Assembly (NCBI RefSeq): GCF_005222695.1
Contig: NZ_STGG01000012.1
Location: 434,001-498,000, forward strand
Length of the DNA: 64,000 nt
DNA from: Massilia sp. HP4
GTDB taxonomy: Bacteria; Pseudomonadota; Gammaproteobacteria; Burkholderiales; Burkholderiaceae_D
Direction of reading: 5' to 3'
Position numbers and translations under genes: made by a program. Below, one piece after another: positions 9,434-20,144 of this stretch (its first letter is position 1; each line of letters begins with the position of its first letter). Under the pieces are notes generated by a model that saw nothing but the letters and a program-made list of their open reading frames with translations, had not been told where the DNA came from and ran no database searches.

Positions 9434-9467
9434 AAAAAAAGCGGCAGGACCATTATAGTCCTGCCGC
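9434..9467 (-). terminator. Rho-independent terminator of the lpoA-yraN-diaA-dolP operon
   Basis: Perfect 10-bp stem GCGGCAGGAC/GTCCTGCCGC (9441-9450 and 9458-9467) with a 7-nt loop. On the minus strand it is followed by seven T residues (A-run at 9434-9440). It lies just after the dolP stop. Confidence 0.9.
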
Positions 9468-9488
9468 TCTTGGCTGGCTGGTAAAGGC

Positions 9489-10133
9489 TCAGTCCAGCGA
9501 AGCCTGGGCCGGGCTGTTCTGCCGCACGCGCGGATCTTCTTCGTTGATGTACTCGAAGATCTTCACCACGCGGGTCACGCCCGAGACGCCCTTGGCGACG
9601 TCGGCGGCGATATTGCCTTCGCGCGGGGTGACAAGGCCCATCAGGTAGACCACGCCGCGTTCGGTGGTGACCTTGAACGAGATTGCCGACACGGTCTTCA
9701 TGTCGACCAGGCTGGCCTTGACCTTGGTGGTGATCAGCGCGTCGTTCGAGCGCGAGGTATAGCTCGACGAACCGGAGACCTGCAGCTCGTTGATGACCGA
9801 TACCACGTTCGTGATCGCGCGCACCTGGCGCTCGGCGGCCTGCTTCATGGCTTCGTCGCGCACTTCGCCGGTCAGCAGCACGCGGCGGTTGAAGCTGGTG
9901 ACGTTGACGTTGCCCGCGTCGCCGGTGACTTTGCGCATTTCGAGCTCGGCCTTGACCGTGATCGACTTGTCCTCGGTCTGGGCGCCCAGGGTGCGGCGGT
10001 CGACCGTCGAGACGGCGCCGGCCACGCCCGCGCCGACCACCAGGCCGAAGCAGCCCGACAGCGAGGCGGCCAGGGCGGTGCCCAGGACAATTTTGGTCAA
10101 CAGCGCGGCCATGGGCCGGCGGGCATTACGCAT
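9489..10133 (-). CDS. dolP: BON-domain outer-membrane lipoprotein DolP (YraP)
   Basis: Lipoprotein of 214 residues with a lipobox LSGC (Cys28) and two BON domains (about 65-130 and 145-205), the architecture of DolP/YraP, which supports outer-membrane integrity and septal envelope remodelling in enterobacteria. The start at 10133 overlaps the diaA stop by 8 nt (ATGCGTAA), so the two are translationally coupled. A longer upstream reading in the same frame would run through diaA and is not credible. It is the last gene of the conserved lpoA-yraN-diaA-dolP block and is followed by a terminator. Confidence 0.9.
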   Translation of the reverse strand: MRNARRPMAALLTKIVLGTALAASLSGCFGLVVGAGVAGAVSTVDRRTLGAQTEDKSITVKAELEMRKVTGDAGNVNVTSFNRRVLLTGEVRDEAMKQAAERQVRAITNVVSVINELQVSGSSSYTSRSNDALITTKVKASLVDMKTVSAISFKVTTERGVVYLMGLVTPREGNIAADVAKGVSGVTRVVKIFEYINEEDPRVRQNSPAQASLD

Positions 10134-10722
10134 TCTCGTCTCCTCCGAATAGCGCGACGTCGATGCCGTCGCAGATGCAGTGAATGGCGCACAGGTGGAC
10201 TTCCTGGATGCGGGCGGTGCGCGCATGCGGGACGTTGATGTGTACGTCGGCGTCGGTCAGCAGCTTGCCTAGCTGGCCGCCGTCCTTGCCGGTGAAGGCC
10301 ACGATGCGCATTTCGCGCTCCAGGGCCGCCTCGACCGCGGCTAGCACATTGGTCGAGTTGCCTGAGGTCGAAATCGCCAGCAGGATGTCGCCCGCCTGGC
10401 CGAATGCCTGCACCTGCTTGGAGAAGATCTCCTTGAAGCTGTAGTCGTTGCCGACCGCGGTCAGGATCGAGGTGTCGGTGGTCAGGGCGATCGCCGGGAG
10501 CGGGAAGCGCTCGCGCTCGAAACGGCCGACCAGCTCGGCCGCGAAGTGCTGGCAGTCGGCGGCCGAGCCGCCATTGCCGCAGGCCAGGATCTTGTTGCCG
10601 TTGGAGAGGGCGCCGAACATGAGTTCGACCGCTGCCGAAATGGAGGGAGCCAGGGTGGCGGCCGACTTCATCTTCAGGTCGGCGCTCTCCTGGAAGTGAG
10701 CGAGGATGCGTTGTGTATTCAT
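10126..10722 (-). CDS. diaA: SIS-domain protein DiaA (DnaA initiator-associating protein family)
   Basis: SIS-domain phosphosugar-binding protein of 198 residues, in the DiaA/GmhA family. The core [21 protein letters not shown] (about 48-68) and [10 protein letters not shown] (about 117-126) form the sugar-phosphate pocket. DiaA binds DnaA and stimulates initiation of replication, whereas GmhA is a sedoheptulose-7-phosphate isomerase. The position between yraN and dolP, as in Escherichia coli, favours DiaA. It overlaps dolP by 8 nt. A GmhA role cannot be excluded from sequence alone. Confidence 0.85.
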   Translation of the reverse strand: MNTQRILAHFQESADLKMKSAATLAPSISAAVELMFGALSNGNKILACGNGGSAADCQHFAAELVGRFERERFPLPAIALTTDTSILTAVGNDYSFKEIFSKQVQAFGQAGDILLAISTSGNSTNVLAAVEAALEREMRIVAFTGKDGGQLGKLLTDADVHINVPHARTARIQEVHLCAIHCICDGIDVALFGGDENA

Positions 10723-10778
10723 AGCCGAGGATTATAGTGCAGCGGCAACCCCACCTGAGCAAGCGCAGTAAAAATTGC

Positions 10779-11138
10779 TTACACTTCAATGACGTTCCGC
10801 AACCATTCAATTTGCTCGCCATCGATGGCGACCAGGTCGAAACGGCAGGGAGGGGTGACGGGAAAACGCAACAGATAGACTTGGGCCGCGCAGATCAAGC
10901 GGCGTATCTTGGCAGGGGTGATGCTGGCGGCGGCGCCGCCGTGTTCGCGGTCGGCGCGCTGGCGCACCTCGACGAACACCAGGGTTGCGCCATCGCGCAT
11001 GATCAGGTCGATCTCGCCGCCCTTGCAGCGAAAGTTCTGTTCGACCGGGCTTAATTTGTGGCGCCGCAGGTAGTCGAGGGCGGCGCGTTCCCATTGCTGG
11101 CCCTGGGCCTGCCGTCGGGACAGGCGGGACGGCCACAT
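10779..11138 (-). CDS. yraN: YraN / UPF0102 family predicted nuclease
   Basis: Small protein of 119 residues with the UPF0102 fold. G....A..YL, NFRCKGGEIDLIM and LVFVEVRQR give the E-D-ExK-like residues of the restriction-endonuclease-like fold, here with R where K is usual (EVRQR). The ATG at 11138 lies 1 nt after the lpoA stop and gives the standard N-terminus WPSRLSRRQAQGQQWERAA. An upstream start at 11189 would overlap lpoA. The biochemical role of the family is not settled. It sits in the conserved lpoA-yraN-diaA block. Confidence 0.85.
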   Translation of the reverse strand: MWPSRLSRRQAQGQQWERAALDYLRRHKLSPVEQNFRCKGGEIDLIMRDGATLVFVEVRQRADREHGGAAASITPAKIRRLICAAQVYLLRFPVTPPCRFDLVAIDGEQIEWLRNVIEV

Positions 11139-11139
11139 C

Positions 11140-12480
11140 TCATAGACCGGTCGAGACCGGTTCGAACACGCGGCGCGGTGGCGGGACACTGTCGCCGCCG
11201 GCGTCGTCGGTCAGGATCTGGTCGGTCGGGCCGTTGTCGCGCACCACGACGCCGGTCTCGACGCGGCGGAAGGCGCGTTCGCCTTGTCCCATATTCACCG
11301 ACAGGCGGCCGGTGGCGCCATCGAGCTCGAACGCGCCGTTGGGGCGTTGCGCCAGCTCGCGCGCGACGCGGTAGGCGTCGATGCCGAGCGCGTACAGGCG
11401 CTGCGGGTCGAGTCCCTGGCCACCGGCGCTCCAGCGCGGATAGCCGGCGACGGCCGGATGGTCGGGTTGCACCGTCCAGGGCAGGTCGAGGAAGCGCACG
11501 CCCGCCAGTTCGGCCGCCACGCTGGCCGGATCGAGGCCTGGATTGACCGAGGCGGTGCCATAGGTCGGCAGCGAGGTGCCGACCGACATGCGCACCTGGC
11601 GCAGGCCGTTGGCGTCGAGCGCGGCATACACCAGCTGCGGCGGTTCGCTCGACAAGCGGGCGCGCAGCTCGGCCAGCGCATTGCCGTCGACATAACCGCC
11701 TTCGGCCGGCAATTCGACCGTCGCCTGGCTGCGGCCGAGTTCGGCCCAGCGCTGGCTGAAGGCGCCCGCCAGGCGTTGCTGCCAGGCGGCGCGGCCGGTG
11801 AGCACCAGGGCCTGGCCGACAGGCTGTTCGCTGGCGGCCCATTCGGCCACCTGGCGCGCTTCGTCTTCGAGCGAGAGGCCGATGACGAGCATCTGGCGCG
11901 GCAGCGGGGAGTTGACTTGCGGGTGGTTCAGGGCGATGGTCGGCTTGTTGACCGCGCCGCTGGTGGCCAGCGACGCCACGGCGGAACGCGCCAGCGGGCC
12001 GACCACGATATCGTTTTGCTCGGCTGCGCCGCGGTAGGCGTCGAGCGCCGCCTGTGCCGAGTCGCCGGTCGGCACCAGGTTGACGGTGACGCCTTCCGGT
12101 TGCAGCTGATGGGCTGCCATGAAGCCGGCGCGCACCGCCTCGGCCGGTTGGGCCAGGGCTTGCGAGTCGAGCGGCAGCAGCAGCGCCACGCGCACGGCCG
12201 GGCCGTTGTACGGCGCCGACGATGGCGCCGCCGCGCGTGGGTTGCCATCGGCGCTTGGCGGCAGTTCGACCGGATTGGTCTGCACGCCACTTTCGTCACG
12301 CGGCGGTGGCGTGTAAGCTGGCGCCGGCGGCGGCGCATTTGTCACCGGCGCCCCGGGACCGCACACGCCACCTGGCATGCCGCAACCGGTATCGGGAGGC
12401 AATGGCGTGCTGCCGCAGCCGGCCAAGAGTGTAATTACGGCGGCCGCGAGCAAGCCCGGTAGATTTTTTTTCTTCAGCAT
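11140..12480 (-). CDS. lpoA: LpoA-like penicillin-binding protein activator lipoprotein
   Basis: Outer-membrane lipoprotein of 446 residues. The lipobox is LLAGC (Cys22). A Pro-rich linker (about 24-90) is followed by a periplasmic-binding-protein-like domain (about 95-435) that begins VRVALLLPLDS. This matches the C-terminal domain of LpoA (YraM), which activates PBP1A in E. coli. The E. coli protein is about 680 residues with an N-terminal TPR-like domain that is missing here, so this is the short form. An AAGGG Shine-Dalgarno precedes the ATG. The start lies only 11 bp from the divergent rsmI start, so the promoter must overlap rsmI. Confidence 0.82.
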   Translation of the reverse strand: MLKKKNLPGLLAAAVITLLAGCGSTPLPPDTGCGMPGGVCGPGAPVTNAPPPAPAYTPPPRDESGVQTNPVELPPSADGNPRAAAPSSAPYNGPAVRVALLLPLDSQALAQPAEAVRAGFMAAHQLQPEGVTVNLVPTGDSAQAALDAYRGAAEQNDIVVGPLARSAVASLATSGAVNKPTIALNHPQVNSPLPRQMLVIGLSLEDEARQVAEWAASEQPVGQALVLTGRAAWQQRLAGAFSQRWAELGRSQATVELPAEGGYVDGNALAELRARLSSEPPQLVYAALDANGLRQVRMSVGTSLPTYGTASVNPGLDPASVAAELAGVRFLDLPWTVQPDHPAVAGYPRWSAGGQGLDPQRLYALGIDAYRVARELAQRPNGAFELDGATGRLSVNMGQGERAFRRVETGVVVRDNGPTDQILTDDAGGDSVPPPRRVFEPVSTGL

Positions 12481-12491
12481 CGGAACCCTTT

Positions 12492-13397
12492 ATGACAGAT
12501 CAGCAGACCATCGACATCGCCCGACTTCCCGTCATGGGCGAGGCGGCCCAGCAGTCCTATCCTACCGCAACGCTGTACGTCGTGGCTACTCCGATCGGCA
12601 ACGTTACCGATATCACGCTGCGTGCTTTACACCTGCTGGCCCTTAGCGACGTCATCGCCTGTGAAGACACGCGCAAGACCGGTGCGCTGCTGCAGCGCTT
12701 CGGCTTGAGCCAGCCGACCATCGCCGCCCACCAGCACAACGAGCGCGAAGTGGCCGATAAAATCGTCGAGCGGCTGCGGGCCGGCCAGCGCGTGGCGCTG
12801 GTGTCCGACGCCGGCACGCCGGGCGTGTCCGACCCCGGCGCGCGCATCGTCGACGCGGTGCGCGCCGCCGGCCTGAACGTGGTGCCGCTGCCCGGCCCCT
12901 CGGCCGCGATCGCGGCGCTGTCGGCCAGCGGGCTGGTAAACGACCGGTTTCACTTTGTCGGCTTCCTGCCGGCCAAGGCCAAGGGCCGCGAGGCGGCGCT
13001 GGCGTCGCTGGTGCGCGAAACGTCGACCCTGGTGCTGTATGAGGCGCCGCACCGCATCGTCGACTGCGTCGAAGCGCTGGCGGCGGCCTTCGAGCCGAGC
13101 CGGCAGGTGGTGTTCGCCCGCGAATTGAGCAAGATGTTCGAGGAAGTGCACCGCTGCGAACTGAAGGACGCGCTGGCCTGGGTCAAGGCCGACCAGCACC
13201 GCGAGCGCGGGGAATTCGTGGTGCTGGTGGCGGGGGCGGTCGAGGCGACTGACGCCGACGACGCCGAGGCCGAGCGCATCTTGCAGATCCTGTTGAGCGA
13301 ATGCAGCGTCAAGCAGGCAGCAAACCTGGCGGCGCAGATTACGGGCCGCAAGAAGAATGCGCTGTATGAGCGTGCCCTGCAGATCAAGGGCGAGTGA
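12492..13397 (+). CDS. rsmI: 16S rRNA (cytidine(1402)-2'-O)-methyltransferase RsmI
   Basis: SAM-dependent methyltransferase of the tetrapyrrole-methylase fold that 2'-O-methylates C1402 in 16S rRNA. Signature blocks are LYVVATPIGNVTDITLRAL, CEDTRKTG, VSDAGTPGVSDPG and PLPGPSA. With ATG 12492 the protein has 301 residues. An in-frame ATG at 12534 would give 287, closer to E. coli RsmI and leaving a more normal divergent spacer. It is divergent from lpoA, as in enterobacteria. Confidence 0.93.
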   Translation: MTDQQTIDIARLPVMGEAAQQSYPTATLYVVATPIGNVTDITLRALHLLALSDVIACEDTRKTGALLQRFGLSQPTIAAHQHNEREVADKIVERLRAGQRVALVSDAGTPGVSDPGARIVDAVRAAGLNVVPLPGPSAAIAALSASGLVNDRFHFVGFLPAKAKGREAALASLVRETSTLVLYEAPHRIVDCVEALAAAFEPSRQVVFARELSKMFEEVHRCELKDALAWVKADQHRERGEFVVLVAGAVEATDADDAEAERILQILLSECSVKQAANLAAQITGRKKNALYERALQIKGE

Positions 13398-13406
13398 CGG
13401 AACGGC

Positions 13407-14012
13407 TTACCACTTGCACCCCGAGTCCTTCTTCTCCATCAATAAATAAATCGGCGCCAGCAAGCCACCCGGGAGGCCATCCTTGCAATCGGGTCGCTTG
13501 GCCTCGCGGATCCCGCGCGCCAGCTTCGACTCGGTCTGCAGCGCCGGCTCGGGGAATTGCGCCAGCGCCGTGCCCTCCCTGGACGGATCGCGCATATTCG
13601 CATTCGCGCGCGCAGCCTGGCGCGCCGCGTTCATATCGAACTTCGGCGCCGGTTCCGGCGTCTCTTCCTGCTGCACGACGAATGGATCGGGTGCGGGGCT
13701 CGCGCTTTCGGGCACTGTGATCACTGCTTGCGGTGGCGCCGGCCGGGTGGCGCGTGGTGCGACGGGGGCGCTTGGCGCTGCCGGCATGGGGCGGGCAAGT
13801 GGCGGTTCAGGCGGTGGTGGCGCCGGCCGGGCGATCATGACGGAGATTACCGTCGGTTCGGTGGGCCCGACCTCCATGGTCTTGAAATTCGTATTCCGAT
13901 ACGCCAGCAAGAACAAGGCGTGTACCGCGATCGATACCACGACGCCGATGACGACGCGCCGGTTGCCTTGTCGCAGGCTGGCCGGCTCGGCATGGCTTAG
14001 AACCATATGCAT
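13407..14012 (-). CDS. TonB-like Pro-rich membrane protein, function unknown
   Basis: About 201 residues. A short cytoplasmic tail is followed by one membrane segment (about 22-40, VVIGVVVSIAVHALFLLAY), like the anchor of TonB/energy-transducer proteins, including a His in the helix. A Pro/Ala-rich periplasmic stretch follows (about 60-125). The C-terminal 60 residues end in CKDGLPGGLLAPIYLLMEKK plus a second Cys, and I do not recognise a TonB C-terminal domain there. ATG 14012 lies 10 nt after a TTGAGG ribosome-binding sequence. ATG 14021 is also possible but is only 1 nt from it. The gene is convergent with rsmI, 9 bp away. I would not assign TonB function. Confidence 0.7.
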   Translation of the reverse strand: MHMVLSHAEPASLRQGNRRVVIGVVVSIAVHALFLLAYRNTNFKTMEVGPTEPTVISVMIARPAPPPPEPPLARPMPAAPSAPVAPRATRPAPPQAVITVPESASPAPDPFVVQQEETPEPAPKFDMNAARQAARANANMRDPSREGTALAQFPEPALQTESKLARGIREAKRPDCKDGLPGGLLAPIYLLMEKKDSGCKW

Positions 14013-14072
14013 GACATACATACCTCAACTTAACTTTAGAAAACGTCCAGCGCACTATTTTGCAACGAAAAC

Positions 14073-14101
14073 TTGACCAGGTCACGCAAAACCGATATGA
14101 T
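14073..14101 (+). promoter_or_regulatory. Sigma70 promoter of tRNA-Pro
   Basis: TTGACC (14073-14078), 17-bp spacer, TATGAT (14096-14101). The predicted transcription start falls about 4 nt before the mature tRNA 5' end at 14112. Confidence 0.8.
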
Positions 14102-14111
14102 CTCGCTTCTT

Positions 14112-14188
14112 CGGAGTGTAGCGCAGCCCGGTAGCGCACCTGGTTTGGGACCAGGGGGTCCAAGGTTCGAATCCTTGTACTCCGACCA
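14112..14188 (+). tRNA. tRNA-Pro (anticodon TGG)
   Basis: Full cloverleaf of 77 nt. The acceptor stem is CGGAGTG/TACTCCG (G.T at the seventh pair) with discriminator A and a gene-encoded CCA (14186-14188). The D arm has GCGC/GCGC, the anticodon stem is CCTGG/CCAGG around loop TTTGGGA with anticodon TGG, and the T arm carries GGTTCGAATCC. It is a single-gene transcript with its own promoter and terminator. Confidence 0.97.
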
Positions 14189-14196
14189 GCATTAAG

Positions 14197-14230
14197 AAAA
14201 AAGCCGACAACGTGAGTTGTCGGCTTTTTT
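14197..14230. terminator. Bidirectional terminator shared by tRNA-Pro and the liu/bio operon
   Basis: Perfect 11-bp stem AAGCCGACAAC/GTTGTCGGCTT (14201-14211 and 14216-14226) with a GTGA loop. It has an A-run on the left and a T-run on the right, so it can stop both the rightward tRNA transcript and the leftward liu/bio transcript. Confidence 0.9.
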
Positions 14231-14285
14231 CGTTGACCAACGGTTTTTGTGGCGGGTGGCGCGCAGCCACCCGTCACAAGGACGA

Positions 14286-15206
14286 TTATCCAGCGCGTTT
14301 CGCGGCGATCGCCTTCCCGGCGCGGCTGGTGTTCGGACGTCCCAGCTGCTGCGAGATGAACAGCCCGGCATCGACTACCTGGTCGAGATCGACGCCGGTC
14401 TCGATGCCCAGCCCCTGCATCAGGTACAGCACGTCCTCGGTCGCCACATTGCCGGTCGCGCCCTTGGCATAGGGGCAGCCGCCCAGGCCGGCCACGGACG
14501 AGTGGAAGATCGCCACGCCGACTTCCAGCGCCGCATAGATATTGGCCAGCGCCTGGCCGTAGGTGTCGTGGAAGTGGCCGGCCAGCTGGCCGATCGGGAA
14601 TTCACGGGCCGCGCGCAGCATCACGGCCTGTGTCTTGCGTGCGGTCGAGACGCCGATGGTGTCGGCGATGTCGATCTCGTCGCAGCCCAGGTCGCGCATG
14701 CGCGCCACCACGTCGCCCACGGCGTCCAGCGCGACCTCGCCCTGGTAGGGGCAGCCGAAGGCGGTGCTGATCGAGCCGCGCAGGCGCAGGCCGTGTTCCT
14801 GCGCCGCGCGCGCCACCGGCTCGAAGCGCGCGATCGACTGCGCGATCGAGCAGTTGATGTTCTTTTGCGAGAAGGCTTCCGAGGCCGCGCCGAACACGAC
14901 CACCTCGTCGGCCCCGCCGGCCAGGGCCGCTTCAAAGCCCTGCATATTCGGCACCAGCGCCGAATAGATGGTGCCGGGACGGCGCTCGATGCGCGCCAGC
15001 ACCTCGGCACTGGTCGCCATCTGCGGCACCCATTTGGGCGACACGAAGGCCGCCGCCTCGACGTTGACGAAGCCGGCGCGCGCCAGGCGCTCGACCAGCT
15101 CGACTTTCACGTCGGCGCTGAGGGCTTCCTTCTCGTTCTGCAGGCCGTCGCGCGGGCCGACTTCGACGATCTTGACCTTGGTGGGTAACACGGCTTGTTG
15201 GTTCAT
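14286..15206 (-). CDS. liuE: Hydroxymethylglutaryl-CoA lyase (LiuE/MvaB)
   Basis: Cleaves 3-hydroxy-3-methylglutaryl-CoA to acetyl-CoA and acetoacetate, the last step of leucine degradation. The 306-residue TIM barrel starts VKIVEVGPRDGLQNE (metal-binding Asp after Arg), has GHFHDTYGQALAN (His metal ligands) and the catalytic Cys in GLGGCPYAKGATGN. The length is typical. It is the last gene of the minus-strand liu/bio operon, 3 bp after ghrA. The shared terminator at 14197-14230 follows. Confidence 0.94.
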   Translation of the reverse strand: MNQQAVLPTKVKIVEVGPRDGLQNEKEALSADVKVELVERLARAGFVNVEAAAFVSPKWVPQMATSAEVLARIERRPGTIYSALVPNMQGFEAALAGGADEVVVFGAASEAFSQKNINCSIAQSIARFEPVARAAQEHGLRLRGSISTAFGCPYQGEVALDAVGDVVARMRDLGCDEIDIADTIGVSTARKTQAVMLRAAREFPIGQLAGHFHDTYGQALANIYAALEVGVAIFHSSVAGLGGCPYAKGATGNVATEDVLYLMQGLGIETGVDLDQVVDAGLFISQQLGRPNTSRAGKAIAAKRAG

Positions 15207-15209
15207 CTA

Positions 15210-16139
15210 TCAGTATCCAAGTTGGCGATCGACCAGGTCGTCGACCGATAGACCGTCTTCCAGGGAGCCAATCTTGTCGGCGATCTGGCGCACGGCGTCA
15301 TGGCGCATGGTGAGCGCCGAGATATGCGGGGTGAGGGCGATGCGCGGCTCGTTCCAGAACGGATGCGGGGCCGGCAGCGGTTCGTGGCGGAACACGTCGA
15401 GCGTGGCGCCGGCGATGTGGCCGGAACGGATCAGGGTCATCAGGTCGGGCTCGGCCAGGATGGCGCCGCGCGAGACGTTGATCAGGTAGGCGCCGGGCGC
15501 CAGCTTGCCCAGCCGGTGGCGGTCGAGCAGGTTGGTGGTGTCCGCGGTCAGCGGCAGCAGGCACACCAGCACGCGCGTGCCGTGTAAAAAGTCGTCGAGC
15601 CCCTCCATGCCGGCATAGGTCGGCACGCCGGGGATGTCCTTCGGGCTGCGGCTCCAGCCACGCACCGGAAAGCCGAAATGGCGCATCGCCTCGACCACCG
15701 GCATGCCGAGCCGGCCCAGGCCCATGACGCCGATCGTGAACGATTCTTTCGGATGCTGGGGCAGCGGGTTCCAGGCGCCGTGCCGGGCCTGTTGTTCGTA
15801 TTCGTCGAAGCGCCGAAAATAGCGCAGCACGGCGTGCGCTACGTACTCGGCCATCTGCACGCCCATGCCGGCGTCGCCCAGGCGCACCAGCGGCACGCGC
15901 GGCAGCGAATCGCCGAACTTGAGCACGGCGTCGACGCCGGCGCCCATCAAGAAGATCGCCTTGACCTCGCTGAGCTGGGCCAGCAGGCCCGGCGCCGGGT
16001 TCCACAATACGGCGTAATCGCAGGGGGCCAGCAACTGGCCCTCCTTCCAGGTGACCGTCTCGACGCCTGGCATCACGGCCGAGAGCTCGCGCTCCCACGG
16101 CTCGATGACGCCATCGCCCCGGTACAGGACAATGCGCAT
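15210..16139 (-). CDS. ghrA: Glyoxylate/hydroxypyruvate reductase A family dehydrogenase
   Basis: D-2-hydroxyacid dehydrogenase of 309 residues, closest to GhrA. The Rossmann motif is GVMGLGRLGMPVVEAM. Catalytic Arg is in NVSRGAIL, Glu follows in FRHEPLP, and His is in TPHISALT. GhrA reduces glyoxylate and hydroxypyruvate with NADPH. The gene lies 3 bp before liuE and 44 bp after liuD, so it is co-transcribed with leucine-degradation genes. Its substrate here may be a branched 2-oxoacid rather than glyoxylate, which is inference from context. Confidence 0.85.
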   Translation of the reverse strand: MRIVLYRGDGVIEPWERELSAVMPGVETVTWKEGQLLAPCDYAVLWNPAPGLLAQLSEVKAIFLMGAGVDAVLKFGDSLPRVPLVRLGDAGMGVQMAEYVAHAVLRYFRRFDEYEQQARHGAWNPLPQHPKESFTIGVMGLGRLGMPVVEAMRHFGFPVRGWSRSPKDIPGVPTYAGMEGLDDFLHGTRVLVCLLPLTADTTNLLDRHRLGKLAPGAYLINVSRGAILAEPDLMTLIRSGHIAGATLDVFRHEPLPAPHPFWNEPRIALTPHISALTMRHDAVRQIADKIGSLEDGLSVDDLVDRQLGY

Positions 16140-16183
16140 GTCTCCCCCTCGTTTTTGTCAGGGTGGTTCTTGTATGTGTTTGT

Positions 16184-18205
<2,022 letters not shown>

Positions 18206-18271
18206 GCGCTGTATCTTTCGCTTATGGTTGTTCGGAGATGGTGCGGCTGTGTCTCCCCCAGCCGCCGATGC

Positions 18272-19306
18272 TTAGCAGCCGCAGGCTTCCTTCTGCACCG
18301 AATCGAGCGTGGCGGCGCGGGTCTTGAGGCCCAGCTTGGCCAGCAGGACGCGGTCGTCGTCGGCTTCCGGGTTGTCGGTGGTGAGCAGCTTGTCGCCGTA
18401 GAAGATCGAGTTGGCGCCGGCCATGAAGCACATCGCCTGCACCGCTTCTCCCAGTTCGCGGCGGCCCGCCGACAGGCGCACGCGCGCCAGCGGCATGGTG
18501 ATGCGCGCGACCGCGATGGTACGCACGAATTCGATCGGGTCCAGCTTGTCCATGCCGTGCAGCGGCGTGCCTGCCACCTGCACCAGGTGGTTGACCGGCA
18601 CCGATTCCGGGTACGGATTCAGGTTCGCCAATTGGGCGATCAGGCCGGCGCGCTGTTCGCGCGTCTCGCCCATGCCGACGATGCCGCCGCAGCAGACCTT
18701 CAGGCCGGCTTCGCGCACGCGGCCCAGCGTATCCAGGCGGTCCTGGTATTCGCGGGTCGAAATCACGTTGTTGTAGAAGTCGGGCGCGGTATCGATATTG
18801 TGGTTGTAGTAGTCCAGGCCCGCCTTTTTCAGCTGCTCGGCCTGGCCGGCTTCGAGCATGCCCAGGGTGGCGCAGGTTTCCATGCCCAGCGCCTTCACTT
18901 CGCGCACCATGGTCTCGACCTTTTCCATGTCGCGCTCTTTCGGGCTACGCCATGCGGCGCCCATGCAGAAGCGGGTCGCGCCGCTGGCTTTCGCCGCGCG
19001 CGCCGCGTCCAGCACGGTGTCGATGTCGAGGATCTTCTTGGCTTCGACGCCGGTGTCGTAGCGCGCCGCCTGCGGGCAATAGCCGCAGTCTTCCTCGCAG
19101 CCGCCGGTCTTGATCGACAACAGGGTCGCCAGCTCGACGTCGCCGTCAGGGAAGTGTTCGCGGTGCAGGCTGGACGCTCGGTGCATCAGTTCGGGGAAAG
19201 GCAGCTCGAACAGCGCGAGCACGTCGGCCAGCGGCCAGGTTGCATTCTCCGCAGGCTTGATGGCGGCCGCAGGGCGGTGCAGGGCGATGGTGTTCATATC
19301 GGACAT
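18272..19306 (-). CDS. bioB: Biotin synthase BioB
   Basis: Radical SAM enzyme that inserts sulfur into dethiobiotin. The 344-residue protein has the CxxxCxxC motif in [25 protein letters not shown], and RVRLSAGR with the Arg that binds the [2Fe-2S] cluster. ATG 19306 is preceded by AAGGAA. A longer in-frame extension would overlap bioD and is not credible. It lies 10 bp after bioD and 66 bp before liuD, whose product needs biotin. The C-terminus KEACGC carries two extra Cys residues. Confidence 0.95.
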   Translation of the reverse strand: MSDMNTIALHRPAAAIKPAENATWPLADVLALFELPFPELMHRASSLHREHFPDGDVELATLLSIKTGGCEEDCGYCPQAARYDTGVEAKKILDIDTVLDAARAAKASGATRFCMGAAWRSPKERDMEKVETMVREVKALGMETCATLGMLEAGQAEQLKKAGLDYYNHNIDTAPDFYNNVISTREYQDRLDTLGRVREAGLKVCCGGIVGMGETREQRAGLIAQLANLNPYPESVPVNHLVQVAGTPLHGMDKLDPIEFVRTIAVARITMPLARVRLSAGRRELGEAVQAMCFMAGANSIFYGDKLLTTDNPEADDDRVLLAKLGLKTRAATLDSVQKEACGC

Positions 19307-19316
19307 AGTGGTTCCT

Positions 19317-20144
19317 TCAGGACTGGCCTCGCGTGGACGGCCATCCCGGCAGTCCAGCGAGATCGATGAATTCGGCCGCCGCGGCGGCCGTCGGTGTTTG
19401 CAGGCGTGGCACGCGGCCCAGCAGCGGCGCCGGGATGCGCTGTGCCAGCGCTTCGATGTTTTCTTGCGCAAAGCGCATGTTCGGGTCGGCCGTGTTGGCG
19501 ACCCAGCCGGCCAGCACCAGGCCGCGCGCCACGATCGCTTCGACCGTGAGCAGGGCGTGGCTGATGCAGCCCAGGCGCATGCCGACCACCAGGATCACCG
19601 GCAGGTTCAGTTGCGCGGCCAGGTCGGCGCTGTCGAAGTCGTCGTTGAACGGCACCCGGAAGCCGCCCACACCCTCGACCACGACCGCGTCGGACGCGGC
19701 CTGGATCTCGGCGAAGGCGGCGATGATCGGCGCCGATTCGATGGTCACGCCTTCCAGCGCGGCGGCGATGTGCGGCGCCGCCGGCTCGCGCAGCATGTAG
19801 GGCGTGGTGATCGATGCCGGCAGGTGCACGTTGCCGGCTGCGATCAGCATGTCGGCGTCGTCGTTATGCAGTTCGCCCTCGACCAGCTCGGCGCCGGCCG
19901 CTACCGGCTTCATGCCGCAGGCGCGTACGCCGCCGCTTGCCAGCTTGTGCAGGATGGCGCTCGACACCAGGGTCTTGCCGATCTCGGTGTCGGTGCCGGT
20001 GACGAAGCAGGCGAAGCGCGACGGCAAGCCATCGATGGCGCGCGCTTCGAGCTCCGGCTCCAGCGCCGGTTCGTCGAGTTCTGCTTGCGGCACGACGGCC
20101 GGTGGTGCGGCGATCGGGTCGTCGGTCTCGTTCAGGTTTTTCAT
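19317..20144 (-). CDS. bioD: Dethiobiotin synthase BioD, N-terminally extended
   Basis: ATP-dependent carboxylase that closes the ureido ring of dethiobiotin. The 275-residue protein has P-loop GTDTEIGKT (about 50-58), the catalytic Lys in GMKPVAAG, and [11 protein letters not shown]. The start overlaps the bioF stop as ATGA, implying coupled translation. Compared with E. coli BioD (about 225 residues) it carries about 41 extra acidic, Ala/Pro-rich N-terminal residues before the first strand. An internal GTG (codon 18) could be the true start. Confidence 0.93.
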   Translation of the reverse strand: MKNLNETDDPIAAPPAVVPQAELDEPALEPELEARAIDGLPSRFACFVTGTDTEIGKTLVSSAILHKLASGGVRACGMKPVAAGAELVEGELHNDDADMLIAAGNVHLPASITTPYMLREPAAPHIAAALEGVTIESAPIIAAFAEIQAASDAVVVEGVGGFRVPFNDDFDSADLAAQLNLPVILVVGMRLGCISHALLTVEAIVARGLVLAGWVANTADPNMRFAQENIEALAQRIPAPLLGRVPRLQTPTAAAAAEFIDLAGLPGWPSTRGQS

